Of a stretch of DNA of 64,000 nt, positions 1 through 8,371 are shown one piece after another; the first letter of the stretch is position 1, and every line of letters starts with the position of its first letter. Where the stretch lies: the NCBI RefSeq assembly GCF_900090265.1, contig NZ_LT607752.1:4650001-4714000 (forward strand), read 5' to 3'. The notes under the pieces are model-generated. The model did no database searches, was not told the origin of the DNA, and saw only the letters and a program-made list of their open reading frames with translations. This DNA is from Micromonospora rifamycinica. GTDB taxonomy: Bacteria > Actinomycetota > Actinomycetes > Mycobacteriales > Micromonosporaceae. The translations under genes and the position numbers were made by a program.

Positions 1-2
1 CC

Positions 3-989
3 GTCCTCACGGGCGCGGCGCTGGCCGGCCTGCTGGCGGTCACCGCGGCCGGCGCGGCACCCCGGCAGGCACCGCAGGAGAGGGCCGCCGCTGCGGCCCG
101 TACCGACGTCTACCTCAAGGACGTCGCCGCCGACACCGGCATCCAGCCGCACTCGTACAGTCCGCTGTGGGCCAGCCCCGACATCAAGGTCTGCCCGACG
201 GCGGTGGAGTGCTCGGTCAGCCAGAACCCGAGGGTCGGGGTCACCAACTACCTCTTCCTGAAGGTGCGCAACAACGGCCCGTACGGCTCGGGCATCGACA
301 ACGGGGTCCTGCGGGTCTACCGGACGACCCCGGGCGGCGGTGCCACCTGGCCGACACACTGGACCCAGATCGGCGCGGTCAGCGTGCCCGTCTACCCGGG
401 CGTGACCACGGTGACCATCCCGTGGACCGGGGTGCCCGGACCGGGCCACTTCTGCCTGCTGGCGCGCTGGGTGTCGCCCACCGACCCGATGACCTTCGAG
501 GGTCCGAGCACCAGCGTCAACACGCAGTACAACAACAACATCGCCTGGCGCAACGTCGACTCGGTCCGGGTCGTCTCGGGCGGGCCGCGGGTGGTCCGGC
601 CGTTCGCCATCGGCAACGTGACCGCCGTAGAGACCAAGAACGACCTGGTCTTCACCCAGGCGGCGGCGCAGGTGCAGGGGGCCCGGGTCTTCGTCGACCT
701 CGGCCCGACCCTGTTCGAGCGCTGGCAGGCCACGGGCAAGGTCGGCACGGGGATCCGTCAGGTCGGCAAGACCGAGCTGGAGATCGTGGAGCCGGCACGG
801 GCCAGCATCAGCGGGCTGGTGTTGAAGCCCGGTGAGCGCCTTGAGTTCTCCCTGGCCTTCTCGGCCGACACCGATCTCGCCAGGGGCGCCGCGCTCAACG
901 TGACCCAGTTCGGGCCGGACGCCGACGGGACGGAACGGGCCGACCTCGGTGGGGTGCAGTACCTGCTGGAGTCCGAGCAGCGGGGCTAG
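3..989 (+). CDS. Secreted Ig-like/CARDB-type protein, 5' truncated
   Basis: The reading frame is already open at the left edge, so the start codon lies outside the window; 328 residues are visible. The first visible residues are the hydrophobic tail of a signal peptide (VLTGAALAGLLAVTAAGAA) followed by an Ala/Arg-rich stretch, so the protein is exported. The mature part begins DVYLKDVAADTG and is beta-rich, with lines such as NYLFLKVRNNGP and TTVTIPWTGVPGPGHFCLLARW that resemble CARDB or other Ig-like modules of extracellular actinobacterial proteins. No catalytic motif is visible. It converges on the minus-strand 157-aa/sigma-factor pair, separated from it by a 16-bp tandem repeat. Export is well supported; function is unknown. 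Confidence 0.8.
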   Translation, partial: VLTGAALAGLLAVTAAGAAPRQAPQERAAAAARTDVYLKDVAADTGIQPHSYSPLWASPDIKVCPTAVECSVSQNPRVGVTNYLFLKVRNNGPYGSGIDNGVLRVYRTTPGGGATWPTHWTQIGAVSVPVYPGVTTVTIPWTGVPGPGHFCLLARWVSPTDPMTFEGPSTSVNTQYNNNIAWRNVDSVRVVSGGPRVVRPFAIGNVTAVETKNDLVFTQAAAQVQGARVFVDLGPTLFERWQATGKVGTGIRQVGKTELEIVEPARASISGLVLKPGERLEFSLAFSADTDLARGAALNVTQFGPDADGTERADLGGVQYLLESEQRG

Positions 990-1064
990 CGCGATCGTCA
1001 GTACACCGGGTGGGGCGTGGGCCGACCGGTCCGCGCCCCACCCGCGTCCTCAAGGCCGGGGCCG

Positions 1065-1150
1065 ACCGGCCACGCGACCGACCGGCCACGCGACCGACCG
1101 GCCACGCGACCGACCGGCCACGCGACCGACCGGCCACGCGACCGACCGGG
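1065..1150. repeat. 16-bp tandem repeat, five copies
   Basis: The unit ACCGGCCACGCGACCG occurs five times head to tail without a mismatch (1065-1144), followed by six bases of a sixth copy. It lies in the gap between two convergent genes. Perfect identity suggests recent slippage expansion, so copy number may vary between strains. No protein is predicted from it. Confidence 0.95.
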
Positions 1151-1159
1151 CAGCGACGG

Positions 1160-1633
1160 TCAGCGCAGGCAGACCCAGGCGGTGGAGACCGCGTACCCGA
1201 CGGTGCGTGCACACAACTGGACCGGACCCGACGGCGGTACGCCCAACGAGAAGAAACCCACCGCGTCCACCGGCGCCTCGTCGTAGGTGCCGGCGGCGGT
1301 ACGGGCACTCACCCGTCCACCGCTGGAGGGGGAGAGCTGCCCGACGATCCCGGCGTCGGTCACCTCGATCTCCACCACCACCGATCCGCTGCGGAAGGAG
1401 AGCGTCCGGGCGGACGCGGCGGACCGGGTCATGCCGACCAGCTCGGCGTCCACCGCGGAGTCGAAGGTCAGCTCGGCGACGGCCAGCTCGGAATCCACCG
1501 TACGCCAGGTGAACGCCGCCAACGCCGCGCTCAGGTACGCCTCCGAGACCGGCCCGGTGTCCCACAGCGCCGCGCCCAGCTCCGTCGTCAGCGCCTCGTC
1601 ATCGACCGGCGGCCACGGCTCCATCCGGCTCAC
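1160..1633 (-). CDS. Unknown 157-aa protein paired with the sigma factor
   Basis: I cannot name this family with certainty. The product starts MSRMEPWPPVDDEALTTEL. Its first half looks helical and charged. The second half (about residues 80-157: VVVEIEVTDAGIVGQLSP onward) is beta-rich, with a run resembling transthyretin-like or carboxypeptidase-regulatory beta-sandwich domains. The gene starts inside the last codons of the sigma-factor gene (35-bp overlap), so the two are translated together. An alternative ATG at 1624 still overlaps. The coupling suggests a dedicated partner such as an anti-sigma factor or a sensing module, but no zinc-binding anti-sigma motif or membrane segment is present. 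That role is inference. Confidence 0.75.
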   Translation of the reverse strand: MSRMEPWPPVDDEALTTELGAALWDTGPVSEAYLSAALAAFTWRTVDSELAVAELTFDSAVDAELVGMTRSAASARTLSFRSGSVVVEIEVTDAGIVGQLSPSSGGRVSARTAAGTYDEAPVDAVGFFSLGVPPSGPVQLCARTVGYAVSTAWVCLR

Positions 1634-2234
1634 CCCCGTTCGTACCGATGACTGACGCCCCGAGGAACTCGACGATCGCCGGGCATTCCCGCAGCCTACG
1701 CAGGCAACGGGCCTGCGTGGGGCCGATGCTGCCGAGGGGGATGCCCAACCGGGCGGCGACCTCCCGGTAGCTCATCGGCGGATCGGCCGTCAGCAGCGCC
1801 AACAGCGCCTGGCAGCGGGACGGGAGCTGCACGAAGCCCGCGCGTAACACCTGCCGCCGCTCCGCCCGCAGCAACTCGTCGTCCGGGGCGACCGCTGCCG
1901 CCTCCCGGGCGAAACCGTGGTAGGTCTCCAGCGAATCGTCGTACGGGTCGACGGGCTGTGCCCGCCGGCTCAGCCGGGACACCCGGTAGCACTCGCGCCG
2001 GGTCGTGGTGGCCAGCCAGCCCGGCAGCGCCTCGGGTTCCCGTACCCGGCCGAGCTGCTCGACCAGGCGGAGCCAGATGGTCTGGTTGACGTCGGCCGCG
2101 TCGGCCGGACCGAGGTCGTACGCCCGGATGACCGAGTACACGAGCGGGGTGAACCGGCGTACCAGCTCGGCCCAGGCCTCCTCGTCGCCACCGGCGGCGG
2201 CGGCGAGCAGGCTGGTCACGCTGGTGCCGGTCAC
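1599..2234 (-). CDS. ECF-type sigma-70 family RNA polymerase sigma factor
   Basis: A 211-aa alternative sigma factor. Region 2 is visible at about residues 20-80 (WAELVRRFTPLVYSVIRAY, then DAADVNQTIWLRLVEQL, then LPGWLATTTRRECYR). Region 4 is at about 135-190, with the helix-turn-helix MSYREVAARLGIPLGSI followed by RCLRRLRECP. It directs RNA polymerase to a specific promoter set. The start is a GTG; a second GTG at 2219 is possible. It lies 28 bp downstream of the S8 protease gene on the same strand and overlaps the 157-aa gene, forming a three-gene operon. The divergent CHAT gene suggests the sigma factor may control part of this locus (inference). Confidence 0.9.
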   Translation of the reverse strand: MTGTSVTSLLAAAAGGDEEAWAELVRRFTPLVYSVIRAYDLGPADAADVNQTIWLRLVEQLGRVREPEALPGWLATTTRRECYRVSRLSRRAQPVDPYDDSLETYHGFAREAAAVAPDDELLRAERRQVLRAGFVQLPSRCQALLALLTADPPMSYREVAARLGIPLGSIGPTQARCLRRLRECPAIVEFLGASVIGTNGGEPDGAVAAGR

Positions 2235-2262
2235 CGGGCCACCGCCCGACCCCTGACGCGGC

Positions 2263-3576
2263 TCATCCGACGAGCACCCCGTAGTCGGGATGCCAGCGGG
2301 GAGCGGCGAGCAGGGCCGTGCGGGCCTCGGCCGCGCTGAGGTCCCCGCCGGTCATCAGGGCGGCGAGCCGCCCGGAGACGTGCCCGGTGGCGAACGAGGT
2401 GCCGGCCCAGACGGCGAACCCGTGGAACTGCCGCACCGGTCGGCCGGGCAGGAGCAGCTGACCCTCGACGTAGGTGCTGTGGCGCTCACCGAGGGCGCAG
2501 GCGTCCACCCAGGGGCCGAAGCAGCTGTCGGCCGCCGGCACCAGCCCGCCGCTCGTCTGGCTGACCGCCGCGACCGCCAGCACCCGGTCCAGGGCGGCGG
2601 GCCAGAGCGGACGGCTGGTGCCGGCGTTGCCCGCGGCCGCGACCACGGCGCTCGTCGCCGGCAGCGCGGCCACCGCGTTGGCCAGCGGCAGGGAGGGCTG
2701 GTCGTCCAGGGTGAACCCACCCAGCGAGAGGTTGAACACGGAGACCTGCGGGGCGAGCCGGCCCAGGGCGGCCACCACCGTCGACTCGTCCCCCACGCCG
2801 GTCGGATCCAGCGCCTGCTCCGGGTCGACGCGTACCCCCGGCGCGGCCTGCCGGACCAGCCCCGCGATGAAGGTGCCGTGCCCGCCCTGGAGGGCGAGCA
2901 CGTCGGTGTGCAGGTAGAGCGGGTCCTCGTCGTCGGTCTGCGGCAGGTAGGCGCCGCCGAGCCACTGGGGGTGACAGGTGCCGGCCTGCCGCCAGATGCC
3001 GGTGTCGCAGATCCCCACGGTGACGCCCGCGCCCTGGTCGAGCCGGGTCGGGTCGGGTGGCGGCAGCGCCGCGGCGGCGCGGGGTGGCGTGCCCGGGTTG
3101 CCCATGATGTTGCCGAGACCGAGCAGCACGTGGTGCGGCTGCACCGCCGGGACGGTCTGGCCGGGCCACTGGCGCGGGTCGCGCAGTTTTGTCACCAGGC
3201 CGGGGATGTCGGTCTCCCGGTCGAACAACAGGCGGGTGACACCGGCGAAGCCGGCGCCGACCGTCACCGGGTGGTTCTGGTTGCGCAGCCAGGCGGTGAC
3301 CCGTTTGACGTCGGCGTCGGCGGCGAGCAGCTGGCGGGGCCGGTAGAGGATCTCCCGGCCGGGTGCGGTGTACCGGCGGACGTTCTGGTCGGCCGCCAGC
3401 GCCGCCTCGAAGGCCTGCTGGTAGGCGGTGGCGTCGGAGTCGCCGCCGAGGGCCGGGGCCGGGCGTGGCACCACGCCGAACGGGGCCGCCGCCGCCAGCG
3501 CGGACAGCGCCAGGATCCGCCGCCGGGACAGCCGGCCGCCCGGCTCCGGCACGGTGGGGTGGTCGGACGGCGGCAC
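2263..3576 (-). CDS. Tat-exported S8 (subtilisin-like) serine protease
   Basis: A secreted subtilase of 437 aa. I chose the GTG at 3576 because GGAGG lies four bases upstream; the longer in-frame extension lacks coding character. Residues 15-40 form a Tat-like signal (RLSRRRILALSALAAAAPF). The catalytic triad is clear: Asp191 in VGICDTGIW, His233 in GGHGTFIAG and Ser394 in AGTSFATGHVSG, with the oxyanion Asn317 in AAAGNAG. Residues 50-150 may be a propeptide. There is no C-terminal membrane helix, which argues against a mycosin of a type VII secretion system. It heads the operon with the sigma factor and is divergent from the CHAT-TPR gene. Substrates are unknown. Confidence 0.93.
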   Translation of the reverse strand: MPPSDHPTVPEPGGRLSRRRILALSALAAAAPFGVVPRPAPALGGDSDATAYQQAFEAALAADQNVRRYTAPGREILYRPRQLLAADADVKRVTAWLRNQNHPVTVGAGFAGVTRLLFDRETDIPGLVTKLRDPRQWPGQTVPAVQPHHVLLGLGNIMGNPGTPPRAAAALPPPDPTRLDQGAGVTVGICDTGIWRQAGTCHPQWLGGAYLPQTDDEDPLYLHTDVLALQGGHGTFIAGLVRQAAPGVRVDPEQALDPTGVGDESTVVAALGRLAPQVSVFNLSLGGFTLDDQPSLPLANAVAALPATSAVVAAAGNAGTSRPLWPAALDRVLAVAAVSQTSGGLVPAADSCFGPWVDACALGERHSTYVEGQLLLPGRPVRQFHGFAVWAGTSFATGHVSGRLAALMTGGDLSAAEARTALLAAPRWHPDYGVLVG

Positions 3577-3763
3577 GGATCCTCCATGCTCTTGCGAGAA
3601 GCGTGCCCACCGATGGCGGGCGCGGCGAATTCCCCGACCGCCAATTATTCCGCACCATCGCCGGTTGTCAATTGGCGCAATCCCGCAGGACACCCATTGA
3701 CAAGATTCCCGCGATGGATTCCGGACGTTGACTCGCGGCTGTCCGTCGTGGACTCTCTAGGAC
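3577..3763. promoter_or_regulatory. Divergent promoter region of protease and CHAT genes
   Basis: This 187-bp gap separates two outward-facing genes and must hold both promoters. It is less GC-rich than the flanking genes, with AT-rich patches near 3640-3700. I do not see a confident -35/-10 pair or an operator palindrome. Confidence 0.5.
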
Positions 3764-6373
3764 ATGCCCGACAGCACCGGTTCCGGTGCCCCGGCGGCCC
3801 AGGCGGCGCTCGACGCCGTCCAGCGATACCCACCCGAAGCGATCACCATCGCCCAGCAGGTGCTCGCCAGCCAGACCGCCACCGACGACGAGCGTTCCAC
3901 CGCCGAGCGGGCCATCGGCCTGGCCCTGCGCGAGCTCAACGACCTGACCGGCGCGCTGCGTCACCTGCGCCGGGCGGTACGGGCCGCCGGCACCCCCCGG
4001 ACCCGGGCACTGGCCCGGATGAGCCTCGGGTACGTGCTGGCCAACGCTGGTCGTACCGCCGCGGCACTGCGGGCGGTGACCGCCGCGCTGCCCCAGCTCA
4101 CCGGTGCCGACGCCGGCCGCGCCCGGATGCAGCGGGGGGTGGTGCTGCACTACCGCGGACGCTACGCCGAGGCGGTGCGCGACTACGGCATCGCCATCGA
4201 CATCGCCCAGCGCGAGGACGACCCGCTGCTGGAGGCCCGGGCCCGCAACAACCGCGGGCTGCTCAACGCGCACCGCGGCTCCGGAGGCACCGACGACGAC
4301 CTGTCCCGGGCGGCGGCGGTCTTCCACCGGCTCGGGCTCGACCTCGCGGCGGCGGACGCCCGCTGGAACGGCGGCATCGCCGCCGGGCAACGCGGCGACA
4401 TCGCGGTGGCCCTGCGGTGCTTCGCCGACGTCGACGAGGAGTACCGGCGGCTCGCCGTGCCCCGCCCGGCGCTCCTGCTGGACCGGTTCGAGCTGCTGCT
4501 GTCGGTGCCGCTGCTCGACGAGGCGGTCGAGGTCGCCGCCGTCGCGGTCCGGGAACTCCACCGCAGGGGAATGGCCTCGGACCTCGCCGAGGCGCTGCTG
4601 GCCCGGGCCCGGGCCGCGCTGCTCGCCAGCGACCTGGACACCGCGACCGCGGCCGCCGCCCAGGCCCGGGTCCGTTTCCGGCGGCAGGGCCGCCGCACCT
4701 GGGCCGCCTTCGCGCGGCACGTCGAGCTGCGCGCGGAGTTCCGCCGGGGCACCCGGACGGCGGCCCTGCTCACCGCGATGGTGCGGACGGCCGGCCAGCT
4801 CGACGCCACCGGCTGGCCCGGTCCGGCGCTGACCACCCGCATCGAGGCCGGCCTGCTGGCCGCCGCCACGGGGCGTGTCGACCGGGCCGTGGCCCTGCTG
4901 GAGCTGGCCGCCCAGGCCCGTCGCCGGGGCACCGCCCCCCGCCGCGCCCAGGGCTGGTACGCCCTGGCCCGGTCGCGCCGGCTCACCGGGGACGATCCCG
5001 GTGCGGCCCGCGCACTGCGCCGGGGGCTGGCCGTCCTCGACCGGCACCGCACGTCGCTCGGTGCCACGGAGCTGCGGGCACACAGCGGGACGTACGGGCA
5101 GGAGCTGGCCGCCGAGGGCCTCGACATCGCGATCCGCGCCGGCGCCCCGGCCCGGACCCTGGCCTGGGCCGAACGCTGGCGGGCGAACACCCTGCGGATG
5201 CGGCCGGCGCTGCCCCCGGACGACCCGGACCTGCTCGCGGCGCTCACCGAACTCCGGCTGGTCAGCAGCCTGCTGGAGGACGCGGTGCTGGCCGGTCGGC
5301 CGGCGCACGCCCTGCGCAGCCGGCAGGCCCGGCTGGAACGGCGCATCCAGGACCTGGCCCGCCGGGTGCCCGGCGGGGTCGGCGTGGTGACCCCGCCCGG
5401 GGTGGGCGTGCTCGCCGGGCGGCTCGGCTCCCGGGTGCTGGTCGAACTGGTCGCCCACGGCGACCGGCTCCGGGCGGTGCTGGTCCGCGACGGCCGGGCC
5501 GGCCTGCACGACCTCGGCCCGCTCACCGGGGCGGTGCACCTGGCCCGCCGGCACCGGTTCGCGCTGCGCCGGCTGGTCACCACCGGCGACACGAGCACCG
5601 CGCGGGCCGGGGCCGACCACGCCGCCGCCGCCCTGGACCGGCAGCTCTTCGATCCGTTGCGGCGGCAACTGGGCGACCGCCCCCTGGTGATCGTGCCGGT
5701 GGGTGCCCTGCACGCCGTACCGTGGTCGGGGTTGCCGACCTGCGCCGGACGCCCCGTGACGGTCGCCCCGTCGGCCACCGCCTGGCTGCGGGCGGATGGC
5801 CGGCGACCGTCGACCGGCCCCTCCGTCCTGGCCTGCGGTCCGCGGCTGCCGGCCGGCCGGGCCGAGGTACGCCGGCTCGCGCAGGTCCTGCCCGGGGCCA
5901 CCCTGCTCACCGGCCCGGACGCCACGGCCGACGCGTTGACCGCCGCGCTGGACGGGGCCGGCCTGGTCCACATCGCCGCCCATGGCACCTTCCGCGCCGA
6001 CAACCCGCAGTTCTCCACCCTGGAGCTGGCCGACGGGCCGCTGTTCGCGTACGAGTGGGAACGGGTCTCCCGGCCGCCCGGCTGCGTGGTGCTCTCCGCG
6101 TGCGACTCGGGGCTGACCGGGGTCCGGCCCGGCGACGAGGTGATGGGCTTCACCGCCGTGCTGCTCGCCCTGGGCGCACGGTGCCTGATCGCCACCGTGC
6201 TGCCGGTGCCGGCCGAGCCCACCACCGCGCTCATGCTGGACCTGCACCGACGGATGCGGGCCGGTAGCCGTCCGGCCCAGGCGCTCGCCGACGCCCAGCA
6301 GGCCTTCGTCGCCCCCGGTGACGGCACCAGCCGGGCCACCGCCGCGGCGTTCGTCTGTCTCGGCGCCGGCTGA
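3764..6373 (+). CDS. TPR-CHAT caspase-like protein
   Basis: An 869-aa protein with about 550 residues of Ala/Leu/Arg-rich helical repeats of TPR type (for example LRELNDLTGALRHLRRA, AGRTAAALRAVTAAL) followed by a C-terminal CHAT domain. CHAT domains are caspase-related cysteine proteases. The dyad is present as His740 in HIAAHGTF and Cys780 in VVLSACDSGLTG, so the protease is probably active. No signal peptide is seen, so it should be cytoplasmic. It is transcribed divergently from an S8 protease/sigma operon. TPR-CHAT proteins are known in bacterial conflict and programmed-death-like systems (for example the gasdermin-cleaving and Craspase-type proteases), so a proteolytic stress response is plausible. 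The target is unknown. Confidence 0.9.
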   Translation: MPDSTGSGAPAAQAALDAVQRYPPEAITIAQQVLASQTATDDERSTAERAIGLALRELNDLTGALRHLRRAVRAAGTPRTRALARMSLGYVLANAGRTAAALRAVTAALPQLTGADAGRARMQRGVVLHYRGRYAEAVRDYGIAIDIAQREDDPLLEARARNNRGLLNAHRGSGGTDDDLSRAAAVFHRLGLDLAAADARWNGGIAAGQRGDIAVALRCFADVDEEYRRLAVPRPALLLDRFELLLSVPLLDEAVEVAAVAVRELHRRGMASDLAEALLARARAALLASDLDTATAAAAQARVRFRRQGRRTWAAFARHVELRAEFRRGTRTAALLTAMVRTAGQLDATGWPGPALTTRIEAGLLAAATGRVDRAVALLELAAQARRRGTAPRRAQGWYALARSRRLTGDDPGAARALRRGLAVLDRHRTSLGATELRAHSGTYGQELAAEGLDIAIRAGAPARTLAWAERWRANTLRMRPALPPDDPDLLAALTELRLVSSLLEDAVLAGRPAHALRSRQARLERRIQDLARRVPGGVGVVTPPGVGVLAGRLGSRVLVELVAHGDRLRAVLVRDGRAGLHDLGPLTGAVHLARRHRFALRRLVTTGDTSTARAGADHAAAALDRQLFDPLRRQLGDRPLVIVPVGALHAVPWSGLPTCAGRPVTVAPSATAWLRADGRRPSTGPSVLACGPRLPAGRAEVRRLAQVLPGATLLTGPDATADALTAALDGAGLVHIAAHGTFRADNPQFSTLELADGPLFAYEWERVSRPPGCVVLSACDSGLTGVRPGDEVMGFTAVLLALGARCLIATVLPVPAEPTTALMLDLHRRMRAGSRPAQALADAQQAFVAPGDGTSRATAAAFVCLGAG

Positions 6374-6517
6374 CGGTGGTCCGGCCGCCCCCTCCGGGAC
6401 CGCCCGGCCACCTGACGCCGGGCCGGCGGGAAACCGCTCGTCGCCGTCCCGTGCGGGCGGGCCGAATCCGACCGCTGGTCGACGGCCCGGGTGGGGGCGG
6501 GCCGAACCGTCCCGGCG

Positions 6518-8371
6518 TCAGAGCCGCCGGAGGGGAACCGGCGGCGGCCCGGTGTCGTGGGGCACGGTCTCGCGGTGCCCGCGCGCGACGATGCCGGCGG
6601 TGATCTCCTGGGGCGGCACCGGACGCCCGAAGTGCCAACCCTGCCCGTTGTCGCAACCGGTCGACGCCAACTGGCGGGCCTGCTGGGCGGTCTCGATGCC
6701 CTCGGCGGTCACCACCAGGCCGAGCTTGTGCCCGAGCGACACCACGGTGCTGAGGAACTCGTCGTCCGTGCCGGGGCGGCGGTCCCCCGGCCGCCTGGCC
6801 GGCTGCGCCGACGAGCGGGTCAGACTGGCGTCCAGTTTGAGGCCGTGCAGCGGAAGTGACCGGAGATTGGCCAGGTTCGCGTAGCCGATGCCGAAGTCGT
6901 CGATGACGACCCGGACGCCGATCGTCATCAGCGCCGCCAGGGTCTCGGTCACCACGCCGCTCGGGTCGATCACGGCCTGCTCGGTGACCTCCAGTTGGAG
7001 CAGGTGCGGCGGCAGGCCCGTCCGGTCGAGGATCTGCGCCACCGCGCCGGCCAGGCCGTTCTGGTGGAGCTGGCGGACCGACACGTTCACGCTCACGTAC
7101 AGGCCGGGTCGGACCCGCTGCCACCGGCTGGCCTGCCGGCACGCCTGCTCCAACAGTTGTGCGCCGAGCGTGACCACCAGGCCGGTCCGTTCGGCCAGCT
7201 CGATGAAGCGGGCCGCGCTGAGCAGGCCGAGCCGGGGATGCTGCCAGCGGGCCAGCGCCTCCACCCCGGCCAGCCGACCGGTGCGGAGGTCGGCGATGGG
7301 CTGGTAGGCGGCCATGAACTCGCCCCGCCGCAGCGCCGCCGGCATGGCCGCCGACAGCCGGTACCGCGCGGCGTCGGCCTCGCTGCGGTCCGGGTCGAAC
7401 CGGCGCAGGGTGGCCTTCCCGTCCGCCTTGGCCCAGTGCAGCGCGATCTCGCTGGCGCGCATCAGGGCCGCGGCGGCACCGTCGGCGACGGTGGCCTCGG
7501 CCACTCCCGCGCTCGCCGTCAGGGGCACCTCGGTGCCGTTGACCCGGAACGGGGCGGCGACCGCGGCGAGCGCCTGATCGGCGATCTTGACGGTGTCCTC
7601 GGCGCAGGTGGTGTCGCGGACCAGGATCGCGAACCGGTCGCTGTCCAGCCGCGCCACCAGGTCGATCCGCCGGTCGGTGAGCGCGCCGAGCCGGTCGGCG
7701 ATCTCGCGGAGCAGCAGGTCGCCGACCTGGTGGCCGAGCACGTCGTTGACCGCCGCGAAGTCGTCGACGTCGAGGCAGCAGACGCCCACCCGGCCGATCG
7801 GCACCTCGGCGGCGGACAGGCGGCCCAACTGCTCGGTGAAGAGTGTCAGGTTGGGCAGCCCGGTCAGCGTGTCGTGGGTGGCGAAGCGGCGGAACCTGGT
7901 CTCGCTGACCCGGAGCGCCTCCTCGGCCTTGGTGCGGGCGGCCAGCGCGGCCAGCCGGACCGTCTCCTGGGCGCGGAGGGTGCGGTCGTGCGCGGCCGCC
8001 GCGAAGCCCGCCGCGAGCTCGGCCAGCAGGTCGTTCAGCCGGGCGGCGCGGGCCGGATCGGCCCCGACGGCCAGCTCGTCGAGGAACCGCGAGCCGATGA
8101 CCGCGATCGTGCCGCCGAGCGCCTCCGGTGACCCGAAGCCGGCCGCCACCAGGTCGGCACCGATCCGCCGGCCGTGGCCCGGCTCGGCCGGTTCGGTGAG
8201 GACCGCGGTGACCAGGCGGTCCGCCAGCCCGGCCACGATGCGGTGCCGCTGGGCGGCGCTGATCGGCACGTAGTGCGCCCGGTGCAGGGCCACAGCCCAC
8301 GCCGTGACGAACTGCTCGACGCCCGGCCGGTGCCGGTCGTCGACCCCGTCGGCGTCGGGCCGATCGTTCAC
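6518..8371 (-). CDS. EAL-domain c-di-GMP phosphodiesterase with degenerate GGDEF domain
   Basis: A 617-aa protein with an N-terminal helical region (1-150), a GGDEF-like domain (about 160-330) and an EAL domain (about 345-600). The GGDEF signature is replaced by DSDRF at residues 243-247, so cyclase activity is unlikely; this domain may bind GTP or act as a regulator. The EAL domain keeps its signature (E371 in VEALARW), VSVNVS, IDDFGIGYANL, LKLD and TAEGIE, so hydrolysis of cyclic di-GMP is expected. I chose the GTG at 8371, whose GTGA overlaps the stop of the upstream methyltransferase gene, implying translational coupling. No membrane helix is seen. Confidence 0.92.
   Translation of the reverse strand: MNDRPDADGVDDRHRPGVEQFVTAWAVALHRAHYVPISAAQRHRIVAGLADRLVTAVLTEPAEPGHGRRIGADLVAAGFGSPEALGGTIAVIGSRFLDELAVGADPARAARLNDLLAELAAGFAAAAHDRTLRAQETVRLAALAARTKAEEALRVSETRFRRFATHDTLTGLPNLTLFTEQLGRLSAAEVPIGRVGVCCLDVDDFAAVNDVLGHQVGDLLLREIADRLGALTDRRIDLVARLDSDRFAILVRDTTCAEDTVKIADQALAAVAAPFRVNGTEVPLTASAGVAEATVADGAAAALMRASEIALHWAKADGKATLRRFDPDRSEADAARYRLSAAMPAALRRGEFMAAYQPIADLRTGRLAGVEALARWQHPRLGLLSAARFIELAERTGLVVTLGAQLLEQACRQASRWQRVRPGLYVSVNVSVRQLHQNGLAGAVAQILDRTGLPPHLLQLEVTEQAVIDPSGVVTETLAALMTIGVRVVIDDFGIGYANLANLRSLPLHGLKLDASLTRSSAQPARRPGDRRPGTDDEFLSTVVSLGHKLGLVVTAEGIETAQQARQLASTGCDNGQGWHFGRPVPPQEITAGIVARGHRETVPHDTGPPPVPLRRL

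Noticed and set aside
2263..3576. S8 protease as a mycosin of a type VII secretion system
   Set aside because: No C-terminal membrane helix and no Esx, EccC or PE/PPE-like gene nearby; the signal is Tat-like.
2290..6267. Very long plus-strand open frame (1325 codons) across the protease and CHAT genes
   Set aside because: It is antisense to one gene and out of frame with the other, its product is Arg/Gly/Pro-rich, and no family marks appear. It results from high GC content.
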